Positions 7,170 to 15,259 of a stretch of 36,582 nt of DNA are shown here, piece after piece. The stretch spans positions 1 through 36,582 of the forward strand of contig JALEQD010000082.1 in assembly GCA_022768655.1 (NCBI GenBank). Reading direction: 5' to 3'. The notes beneath the pieces were generated by a model. That model was given only the letters and a program-made list of their open reading frames with translations, searched no databases and was not told the origin of the DNA. The stretch is from Anaeroplasma sp. GTDB taxonomy: Bacteria > Bacillota_I > Bacilli_A > Acholeplasmatales > Anaeroplasmataceae. The translations under genes were made by a program, and so were the position numbers. Position 1 is the first letter of the stretch, and every line of letters starts with the position of its first letter.

Positions 7170-8366
7170 ATGAAAAATTATAGACTTCATACCTCAGAGG
7201 GTTTTAAAGACATTTATGGTAAAGAATTATTGATAAAAAAAGAGATTGAAAAAAGAGCTTTGCATTCCTTTCAATCTTTTGGATTTGATCTTATAAAAAC
7301 ACCAACAGTAGAATATATTGATGTATATTCTAATCATGGTATGCAAAAGCCTGATCTATATAGCTTGATTAATCGCCAGGGTGAGGTTTTAGCATTATGT
7401 AATGATATGACAGCATCTATTGCTCGTTTTGTTTGTTCAAATAATTTTAATACAAAAAATGAATTGAAATTTTGTTATTCTGCTGACACATTTAGATATC
7501 CTAGATTGTATCAAGGAAAAAATCATCAATTTTTGCAGGCTGGTGTTGAGCTTATTGGTGCTAAGGGGCCTAAAATTGATGCAGAGGTGATATATTTAGC
7601 AAGTGCTGTATTAAAAAAATGTAATGTATCTGATTTTACAATCCATATTGGGTCTAATGAATTTATTGAAGCATTACTTGTTGATTTTAATGTTCCTAGT
7701 ATCGCAATTGATGCAATTCATTTATGCATAGAAAACAAAGATTATGTTACCTTAAAACAAAATTTGTATAATAATATATCAAAGGAAAATGCTGATTTTA
7801 TTATAGATTTAATGTTAAAGGGTGGAAGATTACATTATTTAGAAGCTTTGATGGAAAAGCTTAAAAATACAAAATCATATTCTGTTTTATGTTCGTTAAA
7901 GGAAACATATTTGTTACTTAATAATTTAGGAGTTTTTAATATTTTATTTGATTTTTCTATATATTCTTATGCTGAATATTATACTGGAATAGAATTTTCT
8001 ATATATGTTGATGGTATTTCATGTGCTGTAATTGAAGGTGGTAGATGCGATAATCTATTTAAATCATTTGGATGTGATTTGCCAAATATTGGATTTGGTT
8101 TAAACATTGATAGCTTAACTGATTATACGCTTATTTATGATACTATCTTGATAAATGAAAAAAAATATTTATCAATATGTGATGATGCTTCATTTGAGTA
8201 TGCATTTAAAATGAATAATGAATTAAGACAAAACAATGTAATTGTTAATCATATATCAATTTCATCATTAGAAGAAGCATTAAAATATGCTAAAGAAAAT
8301 AAATATAATGCTGTTATTGAATATAAAAATAATGAAAAGAAAATCTGGGAGGTTCCTTTATGCTAA
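7170..8366 (+). CDS. hisZ: ATP phosphoribosyltransferase regulatory subunit HisZ
   Basis: A catalytically inactive relative of histidyl-tRNA synthetase that partners with short-form HisG and makes it active and histidine-sensitive. Class II synthetase-like segments are visible: an N-terminal LHTSEGFKDIYGKE, RFVCSNN with the CNDMTASIAR strand, FRYPRLYQGKNHQFLQAGVE in the motif 2 position, and YYTGIEFSIYVDG. HisS features for tRNA charging are incomplete. At 398 residues it has the usual HisZ length. A gggaggc Shine-Dalgarno sets the start. The gene opens a nine-gene his operon and overlaps hisG by 7 bases. The short HisG next to it confirms HisZ over a second histidyl-tRNA synthetase. Confidence 0.93.
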   Translation: MKNYRLHTSEGFKDIYGKELLIKKEIEKRALHSFQSFGFDLIKTPTVEYIDVYSNHGMQKPDLYSLINRQGEVLALCNDMTASIARFVCSNNFNTKNELKFCYSADTFRYPRLYQGKNHQFLQAGVELIGAKGPKIDAEVIYLASAVLKKCNVSDFTIHIGSNEFIEALLVDFNVPSIAIDAIHLCIENKDYVTLKQNLYNNISKENADFIIDLMLKGGRLHYLEALMEKLKNTKSYSVLCSLKETYLLLNNLGVFNILFDFSIYSYAEYYTGIEFSIYVDGISCAVIEGGRCDNLFKSFGCDLPNIGFGLNIDSLTDYTLIYDTILINEKKYLSICDDASFEYAFKMNNELRQNNVIVNHISISSLEEALKYAKENKYNAVIEYKNNEKKIWEVPLC

Positions 8367-8992
8367 CATTCGCATTATCAAAAGGTAGATTAGCTGATAA
8401 AATATTTAAATATTTGAAGGAATTGAACCTATGTGATATTAAGCTATTAGATGATGATAGAAGACTTGTATTAGAATCTAGTGATCAAAAATTCCGTTTT
8501 TTCTTGGCTAAACCAAGTGATGTTCCTACTTTTGTTGAATCAGGCGTTGCTGATTTAGGTGTAGTTGGGAAGGACACAATTTTAGAAGAAAATAGAGATA
8601 TAACTGAGATTTTAGATTTAGGCTTTGGAAAATGTAGAATGTGTGTATGTGCTCCAAAGGATTTAGGTCTTTCATTTCAGGATAAGTCTTTAGTTCGTGT
8701 TGCAACAAAATATCCTAATATTGCAAAAAAATATTTTGAATCTGTCCATCAAAACTCAATAATTATTAAGCTAAATGGCTCAGTTGAGCTAGCTGCTATT
8801 GTAGGCTTATCAGATGTAATTGTTGATATTGTTGAAAGTGGAAGAACATTAAAAGAAAATGGACTTGCTGATTTTATTACTATTCATGATTTATCAGCAA
8901 GACTTGTTGTTAATAACGCATCCTTAAAAACTAAATATGATGAAATGAGTAGTATAATTCAAGGCTTTAGGATGCTAATTGAGGAGAAATAA
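8360..8992 (+). CDS. hisG: ATP phosphoribosyltransferase, short catalytic subunit
   Basis: The enzyme of the first step of histidine synthesis, joining ATP and PRPP to give phosphoribosyl-ATP. At 210 residues it is the short form that lacks the C-terminal regulatory ACT-like domain and needs HisZ. Conserved segments are ALSKGRL at the N-terminus, GVADLGVVGKD near residue 62, and the PRPP-binding loop VDIVESGRTLKENGL near residues 155-169. It overlaps hisZ by 7 bases and has ggaggt as Shine-Dalgarno inside the end of hisZ. Confidence 0.97.
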   Translation: MLTFALSKGRLADKIFKYLKELNLCDIKLLDDDRRLVLESSDQKFRFFLAKPSDVPTFVESGVADLGVVGKDTILEENRDITEILDLGFGKCRMCVCAPKDLGLSFQDKSLVRVATKYPNIAKKYFESVHQNSIIIKLNGSVELAAIVGLSDVIVDIVESGRTLKENGLADFITIHDLSARLVVNNASLKTKYDEMSSIIQGFRMLIEEK

Positions 8993-8994
8993 AT

Positions 8995-10284
8995 ATGATT
9001 GAGATTATTAAAAGTGAAAAGGAAATACAAGATTTTTTTAAGGTATTAAAAAATCGTGGATGTGTATCCTCTGGGAATTATTTAGATATTGTTAAAAGAA
9101 TAATTGAAGATATTCAAATAAGGAAGGATGAAGCTTTATCAGAATACACAAAAAAATTTGATGATATAAATTTTGATATTAATAAAATAGAAGTTAGTAA
9201 AGAAGAGCAAAAAAAGGCTTTTGATTCTTTAGATTCTAAAATGAAGGAAGTTTTATTAAAGGCAAAGGATAGAATCTATGATTATCATACACACCAAAAA
9301 AGAGAAACATTTACATATGAAGGTGTATATGGTGAAAGATTAGGCCAAAAAATTACACCACTTGAGACTGTTGGTGTATATGTCCCTGGTGGTAAGGCGG
9401 CATATCCATCTAGTGTATTAATGAATGTTATGCCTGCAAAGGTAGCAAATGTTGGAAATATAATAATGGTATCACCAGCACCTAAAGGATATATAAATCC
9501 TTTGGTACTTGCGGCTGCTTATGTATGTGAGGTTGATCATTTTTATAAAATTGGTGGAGCACAAGCTATTGCGGCTTTAGCCTATGGTACTGAATCTATT
9601 CCTAAGGTTGATAAAATTGTAGGACCTGGTAATATCTTTGTTACTCTTGCTAAAAAGGAAGTATTTGGTACTGTAGGAATTGATTCTATTGCAGGACCAT
9701 CAGAAATATTAGTAATTGGTGATAGCACAACAAATGTAAAATATTGTGCTGCCGATTTATTAGGACAGGCAGAGCATGATCAGCTTGCTTCATCAATTTT
9801 GTTAATTACTGATTATAATAAAGCAAAAGAAATTCAAAAACAGGTTTTAGAATATTATGAAACATCATCAAGAAAAAATATTTTAGATGTTTCTTTAAAT
9901 GAATATTCTAAAATAATAGTTACTGAAAGTGTTGAAAAAAGCATTGAATATGCAAATATGATTGCTCCTGAGCATTTAGAACTTGCAATGGATGATGCTA
10001 ATAATTATATAGAGAAGATAAAAAATGCTGGTGCAATATTTATAGGTCATTATTCACCAGAGGCATTAGGAGATTATATGGCTGGTCCAAATCATGTCTT
10101 ACCAACTGTTGGTACATCAAGATTCTTTTCTCCTTTAGGAGTAGATGATTTTATCAAAAAAAGCTCTTTAATTCAGTTCACTAAAGAATCAGCAAATATG
10201 CTAATAAGTGATGTTGATACATTCGCAATGGCAGAGGGACTTGAAATGCATGCCTTATCTGCAAGAGTGCGAGGTGAAGAATAA
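8995..10284 (+). CDS. hisD: Histidinol dehydrogenase
   Basis: The zinc enzyme that oxidises histidinol to histidine in two NAD-dependent steps, the last reactions of the pathway. It has 429 residues, the normal length. Zinc and catalytic residues are visible: Q258 and H261 in GQAEHDQ, E326 and H327 in PEHLELA, and H367 in GPNHVLPT. The N-terminal GVYVPGGKAAYPS and the PKVDKIVGPGN segment are hallmarks of the family. It starts two bases after hisG and its stop overlaps the hisC start. Confidence 0.97.
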   Translation: MIEIIKSEKEIQDFFKVLKNRGCVSSGNYLDIVKRIIEDIQIRKDEALSEYTKKFDDINFDINKIEVSKEEQKKAFDSLDSKMKEVLLKAKDRIYDYHTHQKRETFTYEGVYGERLGQKITPLETVGVYVPGGKAAYPSSVLMNVMPAKVANVGNIIMVSPAPKGYINPLVLAAAYVCEVDHFYKIGGAQAIAALAYGTESIPKVDKIVGPGNIFVTLAKKEVFGTVGIDSIAGPSEILVIGDSTTNVKYCAADLLGQAEHDQLASSILLITDYNKAKEIQKQVLEYYETSSRKNILDVSLNEYSKIIVTESVEKSIEYANMIAPEHLELAMDDANNYIEKIKNAGAIFIGHYSPEALGDYMAGPNHVLPTVGTSRFFSPLGVDDFIKKSSLIQFTKESANMLISDVDTFAMAEGLEMHALSARVRGEE

Positions 10285-11312
10285 TGCAATATTTAAAGAA
10301 AAGCTTTGAAGGAATGGAACCATATTTTTCAAAGGAAATTACAGATGGTATAGTTTTAAATGCAAATGAGGCTCCATATTTACCACCAAAGCCTATATTA
10401 GAAGAATTTAATAATAGAATAAAATGCCTTAATTTTAATCGTTATCCAGATATGCAAAATACAAAACTATGTGAGGCTATCGCTAAAAAATATCAAATAT
10501 CAAAGGAAAATGTTACATGTGGTGTTGGTTCTGATGAGCTATTAGAGGTAACCTTTAGAGCAACCCTAGAACCTAATGATGTCGTATTATCATTTAGTCC
10601 TTCATTTTCAATGTATAAGGTTTTTACTGAGCTACATAATGCTAAATTCATTGGTATAGATTTTAATGATGATTTAAGCTTTGATGTTGATGCTATGCTA
10701 AAAAAGATTAAGGAAAATAATCCTAAATTAGTTTTAATATGTAGCCCTAATAATCCAACAGGTGCAATTTTAACACAATCAGAAATTATTAGAATTGTTA
10801 CAAATACAAATGCCTTAGTTTTACTTGATTTAGCATATGTTGATTTTGCTAAAGAGGATCCTACTTATCTTGCATTAAAATATAATAATTTAATAGCCTA
10901 TAGAACATTTTCAAAGGCTATGGCTTTAGCATCTATAAGATGTGGATATGCAATTTCAAATAGTAATAATATTGATATGATTAATGCTGTAAAAGCACCA
11001 TATTCATTATCAATTCCTTCACAAATATTATCTGAATTAGCAATTAGTAATTATGATTTATATAAAGAAAATATTAATAATGTTATTTCTGAAAGAGATA
11101 ATCTTTATAGTAATTTAAAGAAGCTTGGGATAAATGTATATCCAAGCGAAGCAAATTTTATTTATGTTAAAATGGATAAAAAAATATATGATGGTTTATT
11201 AGAAAACAAAATATATATTAGGGCTTTTACTGATGAAATATATAGAATTACGGTTGGCTTAAAGGAAGAAAACGAAAAATTATTAAAGGTAGTGAGAAAA
11301 TATGCGAAATAG
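10284..11312 (+). CDS. hisC: Histidinol-phosphate aminotransferase
   Basis: A PLP-dependent class II aminotransferase that makes histidinol phosphate from imidazole acetol phosphate and glutamate. It has 342 residues. NANEAPY near the N-terminus, SPNNPTGA, and the PLP-lysine motif TFSKAMALASIRCGY (K211) are clear. The start overlaps the hisD stop by one base (taatg). The family can have side activity on aromatic amino acids, but the operon position fixes the main role. Confidence 0.96.
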   Translation: MQYLKKSFEGMEPYFSKEITDGIVLNANEAPYLPPKPILEEFNNRIKCLNFNRYPDMQNTKLCEAIAKKYQISKENVTCGVGSDELLEVTFRATLEPNDVVLSFSPSFSMYKVFTELHNAKFIGIDFNDDLSFDVDAMLKKIKENNPKLVLICSPNNPTGAILTQSEIIRIVTNTNALVLLDLAYVDFAKEDPTYLALKYNNLIAYRTFSKAMALASIRCGYAISNSNNIDMINAVKAPYSLSIPSQILSELAISNYDLYKENINNVISERDNLYSNLKKLGINVYPSEANFIYVKMDKKIYDGLLENKIYIRAFTDEIYRITVGLKEENEKLLKVVRKYAK

Positions 11313-11886
11313 TGTTGTTAATAGAAGCACAAAGGAAACAAAAATATCATGCTCATTAGAGCTTGATGGAAGTGGAATAGCTATTGTTGATACAAAAATT
11401 GGTTTTTTTGATCATATGCTTAATACATTAGCTAAGCATGCCTCATTTGATATTAACTTTTCATGTGAAGGTGATTTAAATGTAGATACTCATCATTCTG
11501 TAGAGGATAGTGGTATAGTTTTAGGCCTTGCCTTTAAGGAAGCACTTAAATCTAAAGATGGAATAAAAAGATATCAATCATTTGTTATGCCGATGGATGA
11601 TGCTTTAGTTTTATGTGCTGTTGATATTTGTAATAGAGGATATTATGCTTCTGATTGCAAATTTAATTGCGATAAGGTTGGAGATTTTGAAACACAAACA
11701 GTTAATGAATTTTTTAATAGCTTTGCTATAAACGCAGCTATAAATCTTCATTTTGTTGTTTTAAGAGGTGAAAATGCTCATCATATTATTGAAGCAATGT
11801 TTAAATCCTTAGCAAAATGCTTACGTGATGCTATTACAATTTCTTCTGATATTAAGGGTAATTTATCAACTAAGGGTGTAATATGA
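11302..11886 (+). CDS. hisB: Imidazoleglycerol-phosphate dehydratase
   Basis: A manganese enzyme that dehydrates imidazoleglycerol phosphate. It has 194 residues and is monofunctional, without the N-terminal HAD phosphatase domain of enterobacterial HisB. The two duplicated metal motifs are visible as HHSVEDSGIVLG and HHIIEAMFKSLA, with FDHML near residue 35. It overlaps hisC by 11 bases. The lack of a phosphatase domain leaves the histidinol-phosphate phosphatase step uncovered by this operon. Confidence 0.96.
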   Translation: MRNSVVNRSTKETKISCSLELDGSGIAIVDTKIGFFDHMLNTLAKHASFDINFSCEGDLNVDTHHSVEDSGIVLGLAFKEALKSKDGIKRYQSFVMPMDDALVLCAVDICNRGYYASDCKFNCDKVGDFETQTVNEFFNSFAINAAINLHFVVLRGENAHHIIEAMFKSLAKCLRDAITISSDIKGNLSTKGVI

Positions 11887-12503
11887 TTGCAATAATTGAT
11901 TATGGTATAGGCAACCTAGGTAGTGTTTTAAATGCTTTAAAATTTTTAAATTTTGAAGCAAAGGTCACTAGCAATAAAGAAGAAATATTAGCTGCAGATA
12001 AGGTAATACTACCTGGTGTAGGTGCTTTTTCTGATGCAATGAATTCTTTTATTAAGCAAGGATTTGATGAGGTAATAGCTAAGCTTATTGAAAAAAACAC
12101 TCCTATTTTAGGAATTTGTGTTGGTATGCAAATGCTTTTTGAATATTCATATGAATATGGAAAGCATAAGGGCCTAAATCTATTACCAGGTAATGTTATT
12201 AAATTTGATGATAGTAAATATAAGGTTCCTCATATGGGATGGAATCAAATAAATATTATTAAGGATACTCCTTTATTAAAGGGCGTTGATAAATCCTATG
12301 TTTATTTTGTTCACTCATATCATCTTGATAGCTCTAAAGGCTATGAAATTGCTACATCAAATTATGCAGGTGTAGAATTTCCTTGTGCTGTAAATAAAGG
12401 TAATTTATATGGTGTTCAATTTCATCCTGAAAAATCAGGTGATGTAGGACTAAAGATTTTAAAGAATTTTGGTGAAATAAATGAAGATATATCCAGCAAT
12501 TGA
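11883..12503 (+). CDS. hisH: Imidazole glycerol phosphate synthase, glutaminase subunit
   Basis: A class I glutamine amidotransferase that feeds ammonia to HisF. It has 206 residues. The triad is visible: C79 in GICVGMQ, with H181 and E183 in QFHPEKSG. IDYGIGNLGSV at the N-terminus is typical. It overlaps hisB by 4 bases (atga) and overlaps hisA by 23 bases at its other end. Confidence 0.97.
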   Translation: MIAIIDYGIGNLGSVLNALKFLNFEAKVTSNKEEILAADKVILPGVGAFSDAMNSFIKQGFDEVIAKLIEKNTPILGICVGMQMLFEYSYEYGKHKGLNLLPGNVIKFDDSKYKVPHMGWNQINIIKDTPLLKGVDKSYVYFVHSYHLDSSKGYEIATSNYAGVEFPCAVNKGNLYGVQFHPEKSGDVGLKILKNFGEINEDISSN

Positions 12504-13194
12504 TTTACATAATGGAAAAGCAGTTAGATTATATAAGGGTGATTATGATAAGGTCACTGAATACGGTAATCCAGCTGATATAGCAAAAAAATGGAAGGAA
12601 ATGGGCGCAAGCTTTATTCATTTAGTTGATTTAGATGGCGCTAAAAATGGAAATTTTGAGAATTTAAAGGCTATAAAGGAAATAATTGATAATGTTGATA
12701 TTGATTTAGAATTAGGTGGAGGAATTAGAAAGCTTAATCAAATAGATGAGCTTTTATCATTAGGCTTAAATAGGGTAATCCTAGGAAGTAGTGCACTTAA
12801 TTTAGATTTTGTTAATGAAGCTATTAAAAAGCATGGTAGTGATAAAATTGTCGTTGGAATAGATTGTAAAAATTTTAAGGTTGCTACACACGGATGGCTA
12901 AATGTTACTGAAATTGATGCACTTGATTTTGCATTAAAGCTTAAAAATATTGGTGTAAAAACTATTATTTTTACAGATATATCAAAGGATGGCACATTAG
13001 AAGGTATCAATATTAATCAAACAAAAAAACTAATTGATGGTACTGATTTGTGTGTTGTTGCATCAGGTGGTGCTAAATCCCTAGAAGATATATCTAAGGC
13101 TAAGGAAATAGGCTGTCATGGTATTATATTAGGGAAATCTATTTATTCTGGGGCAATTGATTTAAAATATGCAATAGAAGAATTTGAGGATTAA
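12481..13194 (+). CDS. hisA: ProFAR isomerase (HisA)
   Basis: A TIM-barrel isomerase that opens the ring of ProFAR to PRFAR, the substrate of HisF. It has 237 residues. D8 in [14 protein letters not shown] is the first catalytic acid, [12 protein letters not shown] carries the second, and GGGIR and ASGGA are the phosphate-binding loops. The gene begins inside the end of hisH; its Shine-Dalgarno must lie in hisH coding sequence (ggtgaaat just upstream). Confidence 0.96.
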   Translation: MKIYPAIDLHNGKAVRLYKGDYDKVTEYGNPADIAKKWKEMGASFIHLVDLDGAKNGNFENLKAIKEIIDNVDIDLELGGGIRKLNQIDELLSLGLNRVILGSSALNLDFVNEAIKKHGSDKIVVGIDCKNFKVATHGWLNVTEIDALDFALKLKNIGVKTIIFTDISKDGTLEGININQTKKLIDGTDLCVVASGGAKSLEDISKAKEIGCHGIILGKSIYSGAIDLKYAIEEFED

Positions 13195-13197
13195 ATT

Positions 13198-13953
13198 ATG
13201 CTATGTAAAAGAATTATCCCTTGCTTGGATGTAAAAGAAGGTCGAGTTGTAAAGGGTGTAAATTTTGTTAATATTGTAGATGCTGGTGATCCTGTTGAAA
13301 TCGCAAAGGCATATTCTGATTCATTAGCTGATGAAATTGTATTCTTAGATATTACTGCGTCCTATGAAAAAAGAAGTATCATTTTAGATGTTGTCAAAAA
13401 AACAGCTGAGGTTGTTTTTATTCCTCTTACTGTTGGTGGAGGTATAAATTCAATTGATGATATAAAGAAAATTCTTGATGCTGGTGCAGATAAGGTTTCG
13501 ATTAATTCTAGTGCAGTTAAAAATCCTAATCTTATCTCAGAGGGTGCTAGAAAATACGGAAACCAATGTATTGTTGTGGCAATAGATGCAAAATTTAATG
13601 GAAAATTTTATGAGGTTTATATTCATGGTGGAAGAACACCTACTGGACTTGATGCCATAGAATGGGCAAAAAAAGCTGAAAGCTTAGGTGCTGGAGAAAT
13701 ACTTTTAACCTCTATTGATACTGATGGATGTAAAAATGGATATGAAATTAATCTTACTAAATTAGTTAGTGAATCAGTAAATATCCCCGTAATTGCATCA
13801 GGTGGTGCTGGATGTCTTAAAGATTTTTATGATGCATTTACTTTTGGTAAGGCAGATGCATGTCTTGCTGCATCACTTTTCCATTATAAGGAATTAGAAA
13901 TAAAGAAGCTTAAAGAATATTTGAAAGATAATTCTATAGAGGTTAGGTTATGA
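13198..13953 (+). CDS. hisF: Imidazole glycerol phosphate synthase, cyclase subunit
   Basis: The cyclase partner of HisH, producing imidazoleglycerol phosphate and AICAR. It is a TIM barrel of 251 residues. [15 protein letters not shown] with catalytic D11, [22 protein letters not shown] and [13 protein letters not shown] are all present, including the second catalytic Asp of the TSIDTDG loop. It starts three bases after hisA and overlaps hisIE by 4 bases, using TGA as stop. Confidence 0.97.
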   Translation: MLCKRIIPCLDVKEGRVVKGVNFVNIVDAGDPVEIAKAYSDSLADEIVFLDITASYEKRSIILDVVKKTAEVVFIPLTVGGGINSIDDIKKILDAGADKVSINSSAVKNPNLISEGARKYGNQCIVVAIDAKFNGKFYEVYIHGGRTPTGLDAIEWAKKAESLGAGEILLTSIDTDGCKNGYEINLTKLVSESVNIPVIASGGAGCLKDFYDAFTFGKADACLAASLFHYKELEIKKLKEYLKDNSIEVRL

Positions 13954-14597
13954 AAAAAGAAGATATTTTAAATGAAGTTAAATTTGATGAAAATGGTCTT
14001 GTAGTTTGTGTAATTCAGGATTATCATTCTAAGCATATAAGAATGGTTGCTTATATGAATAAGGAAGCATTAGAAAAAACATTGGAAACTGGTCAAATGA
14101 CATATTATTCTAGAAGTAGAAAATCATTATGGGTTAAAGGTGAAACCTCAGGCTATTATCAGTATATGAAGGGTTTATCAATAGATTGTGATGGAGATGC
14201 TTTATTGTTTCAAATTGAACAAAAGGGTGGTATTTCTTGTCATACTGGAAATGTTAGCTGTTTTTATAGGGATTTAGATGAAAATGTTGAAATAACATTA
14301 AATAGAGGTAAGGTTAATACTAGTGATAATGAATTTATCAATCTAGAAAATACAATTAAGGATAGAATTAAAAATCCAAAGGAAGGCTCATACACTAACT
14401 ATTTAATTACTAAGGGTGAAAATAAAATTCTTAAAAAGGTTGGTGAGGAAGCAACTGAAGCTATATTAGCTTGTAAGGATGGCAAAAAGGAAGAAATTGT
14501 ATTTGAAATTGCAGATTTGATATATCATTTAACTGTAGAAATGGCTACTAAGGATGTTTCTTGGGATGATGTTATTGAGGAATTAAAGAAAAGATAA
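13950..14597 (+). CDS. hisIE: Bifunctional phosphoribosyl-AMP cyclohydrolase / phosphoribosyl-ATP pyrophosphatase
   Basis: A fusion of HisI and HisE, carrying out steps 2 and 3 of histidine synthesis. The N-terminal HisI domain (about residues 1-110) shows MAYMNKEAL, the [15 protein letters not shown] substrate loop, the metal motif DCDGD and [11 protein letters not shown]. The C-terminal HisE domain (about 115-215) shows [23 protein letters not shown] and EIADLIYHL. It has 215 residues, the normal length for the fused form, and is the last his gene. No terminator is visible before the next promoter at 14627. Confidence 0.96.
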   Translation: MKKEDILNEVKFDENGLVVCVIQDYHSKHIRMVAYMNKEALEKTLETGQMTYYSRSRKSLWVKGETSGYYQYMKGLSIDCDGDALLFQIEQKGGISCHTGNVSCFYRDLDENVEITLNRGKVNTSDNEFINLENTIKDRIKNPKEGSYTNYLITKGENKILKKVGEEATEAILACKDGKKEEIVFEIADLIYHLTVEMATKDVSWDDVIEELKKR

Positions 14598-14626
14598 CAA
14601 GGAATTAATATTTTGCTTTATTTATA

Positions 14627-14635
14627 TGATATAAT
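14627..14635 (+). promoter_or_regulatory. Extended -10 promoter
   Basis: TGATATAAT, the same extended -10 as at the his promoter, 23 bases ahead of the membrane protein start. The -35 is poor (TTAATA at 19 bases). Confidence 0.55.
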
Positions 14636-14658
14636 TATATAAAGGAGGCAAGATATAT

Positions 14659-15129
14659 ATGAAATTTTTATCTTGGTTATTTAACGTTAACAAAAGACAT
14701 TATTCTGATTTTAAAAGATATGAAAATGGAAAAGCATTAACAAGAATAACCTATTTAGCTGTGTTATTGATATTTGTTGGTCTAACGATATTTTCTTTAT
14801 ATTGGTCACTAGATGTATTTAAAAATCAAACATTTAATAAATTTCATGTTATTGCTATACTTGTTTTATTTATTTCTATAGGATTATTATTTTCTACTGT
14901 AGAATTTTGCTTTGTAATTTCATACATTGGATTTAAAATGGCAATTCATGGTACTGTTATGAAGAAATTAGATAATGATTCTAACATAGAACAAATAGAT
15001 AATAATATAAAAGAAAAGAATTATCTTGTTTTTGATATTATTGTTGGTTTTATTTCTTTATTACTAGCTTTAGGGACAATAGCTCTCTACTTTTATATAA
15101 TAAGTTTATTTTTACAAACAAATACTTAA
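14659..15129 (+). CDS. Membrane protein of unknown function
   Basis: A 156-residue protein I do not recognise. Three hydrophobic regions are present: about residues 32-54, 66-100 (long enough for two helices with a short turn) and 121-152. A basic N-terminus (residues 1-30) and a charged loop near residues 105-120 lie between. Aaggaggc gives a strong Shine-Dalgarno. It has its own promoter and terminator, so it is a single-gene transcript despite following the his operon closely, and a histidine role such as transport is not supported. Confidence 0.7.
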   Translation: MKFLSWLFNVNKRHYSDFKRYENGKALTRITYLAVLLIFVGLTIFSLYWSLDVFKNQTFNKFHVIAILVLFISIGLLFSTVEFCFVISYIGFKMAIHGTVMKKLDNDSNIEQIDNNIKEKNYLVFDIIVGFISLLLALGTIALYFYIISLFLQTNT

Positions 15130-15130
15130 G

Positions 15131-15160
15131 ATGCTTATTTTTATAAGCATTTTATTTTTA
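15131..15160 (+). terminator. Intrinsic terminator
   Basis: Perfect 8-bp stem atgcttat/ataagcat with a 4-base loop, followed by an interrupted T-rich tract. It closes the membrane protein transcript. Confidence 0.8.
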
Positions 15161-15193
15161 TGTTCTTTGCAGCAATTATTTTGTTAAATAACA

Positions 15194-15222
15194 TTGTTAT
15201 TATGCAAAAAAATTGGTAAAAT
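15194..15222 (+). promoter_or_regulatory. Promoter of the LRR-repeat protein gene
   Basis: TTGTTA at 15194 and TAAAAT at 15217 are 17 bases apart, with TGG directly ahead of the -10 (an extended -10 as well). The start codon is 38 bases downstream. Confidence 0.6.
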
Positions 15223-15259
15223 ATAACTATATAATTCGTTTATTTTAATGGAGGTTTCT

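Noticed and set aside
14598-14658. Membrane protein at 14659 as a tenth member of the his operon
   Set aside because: It has its own extended -10 promoter and terminator and no transporter signature, so a histidine role is not supported.
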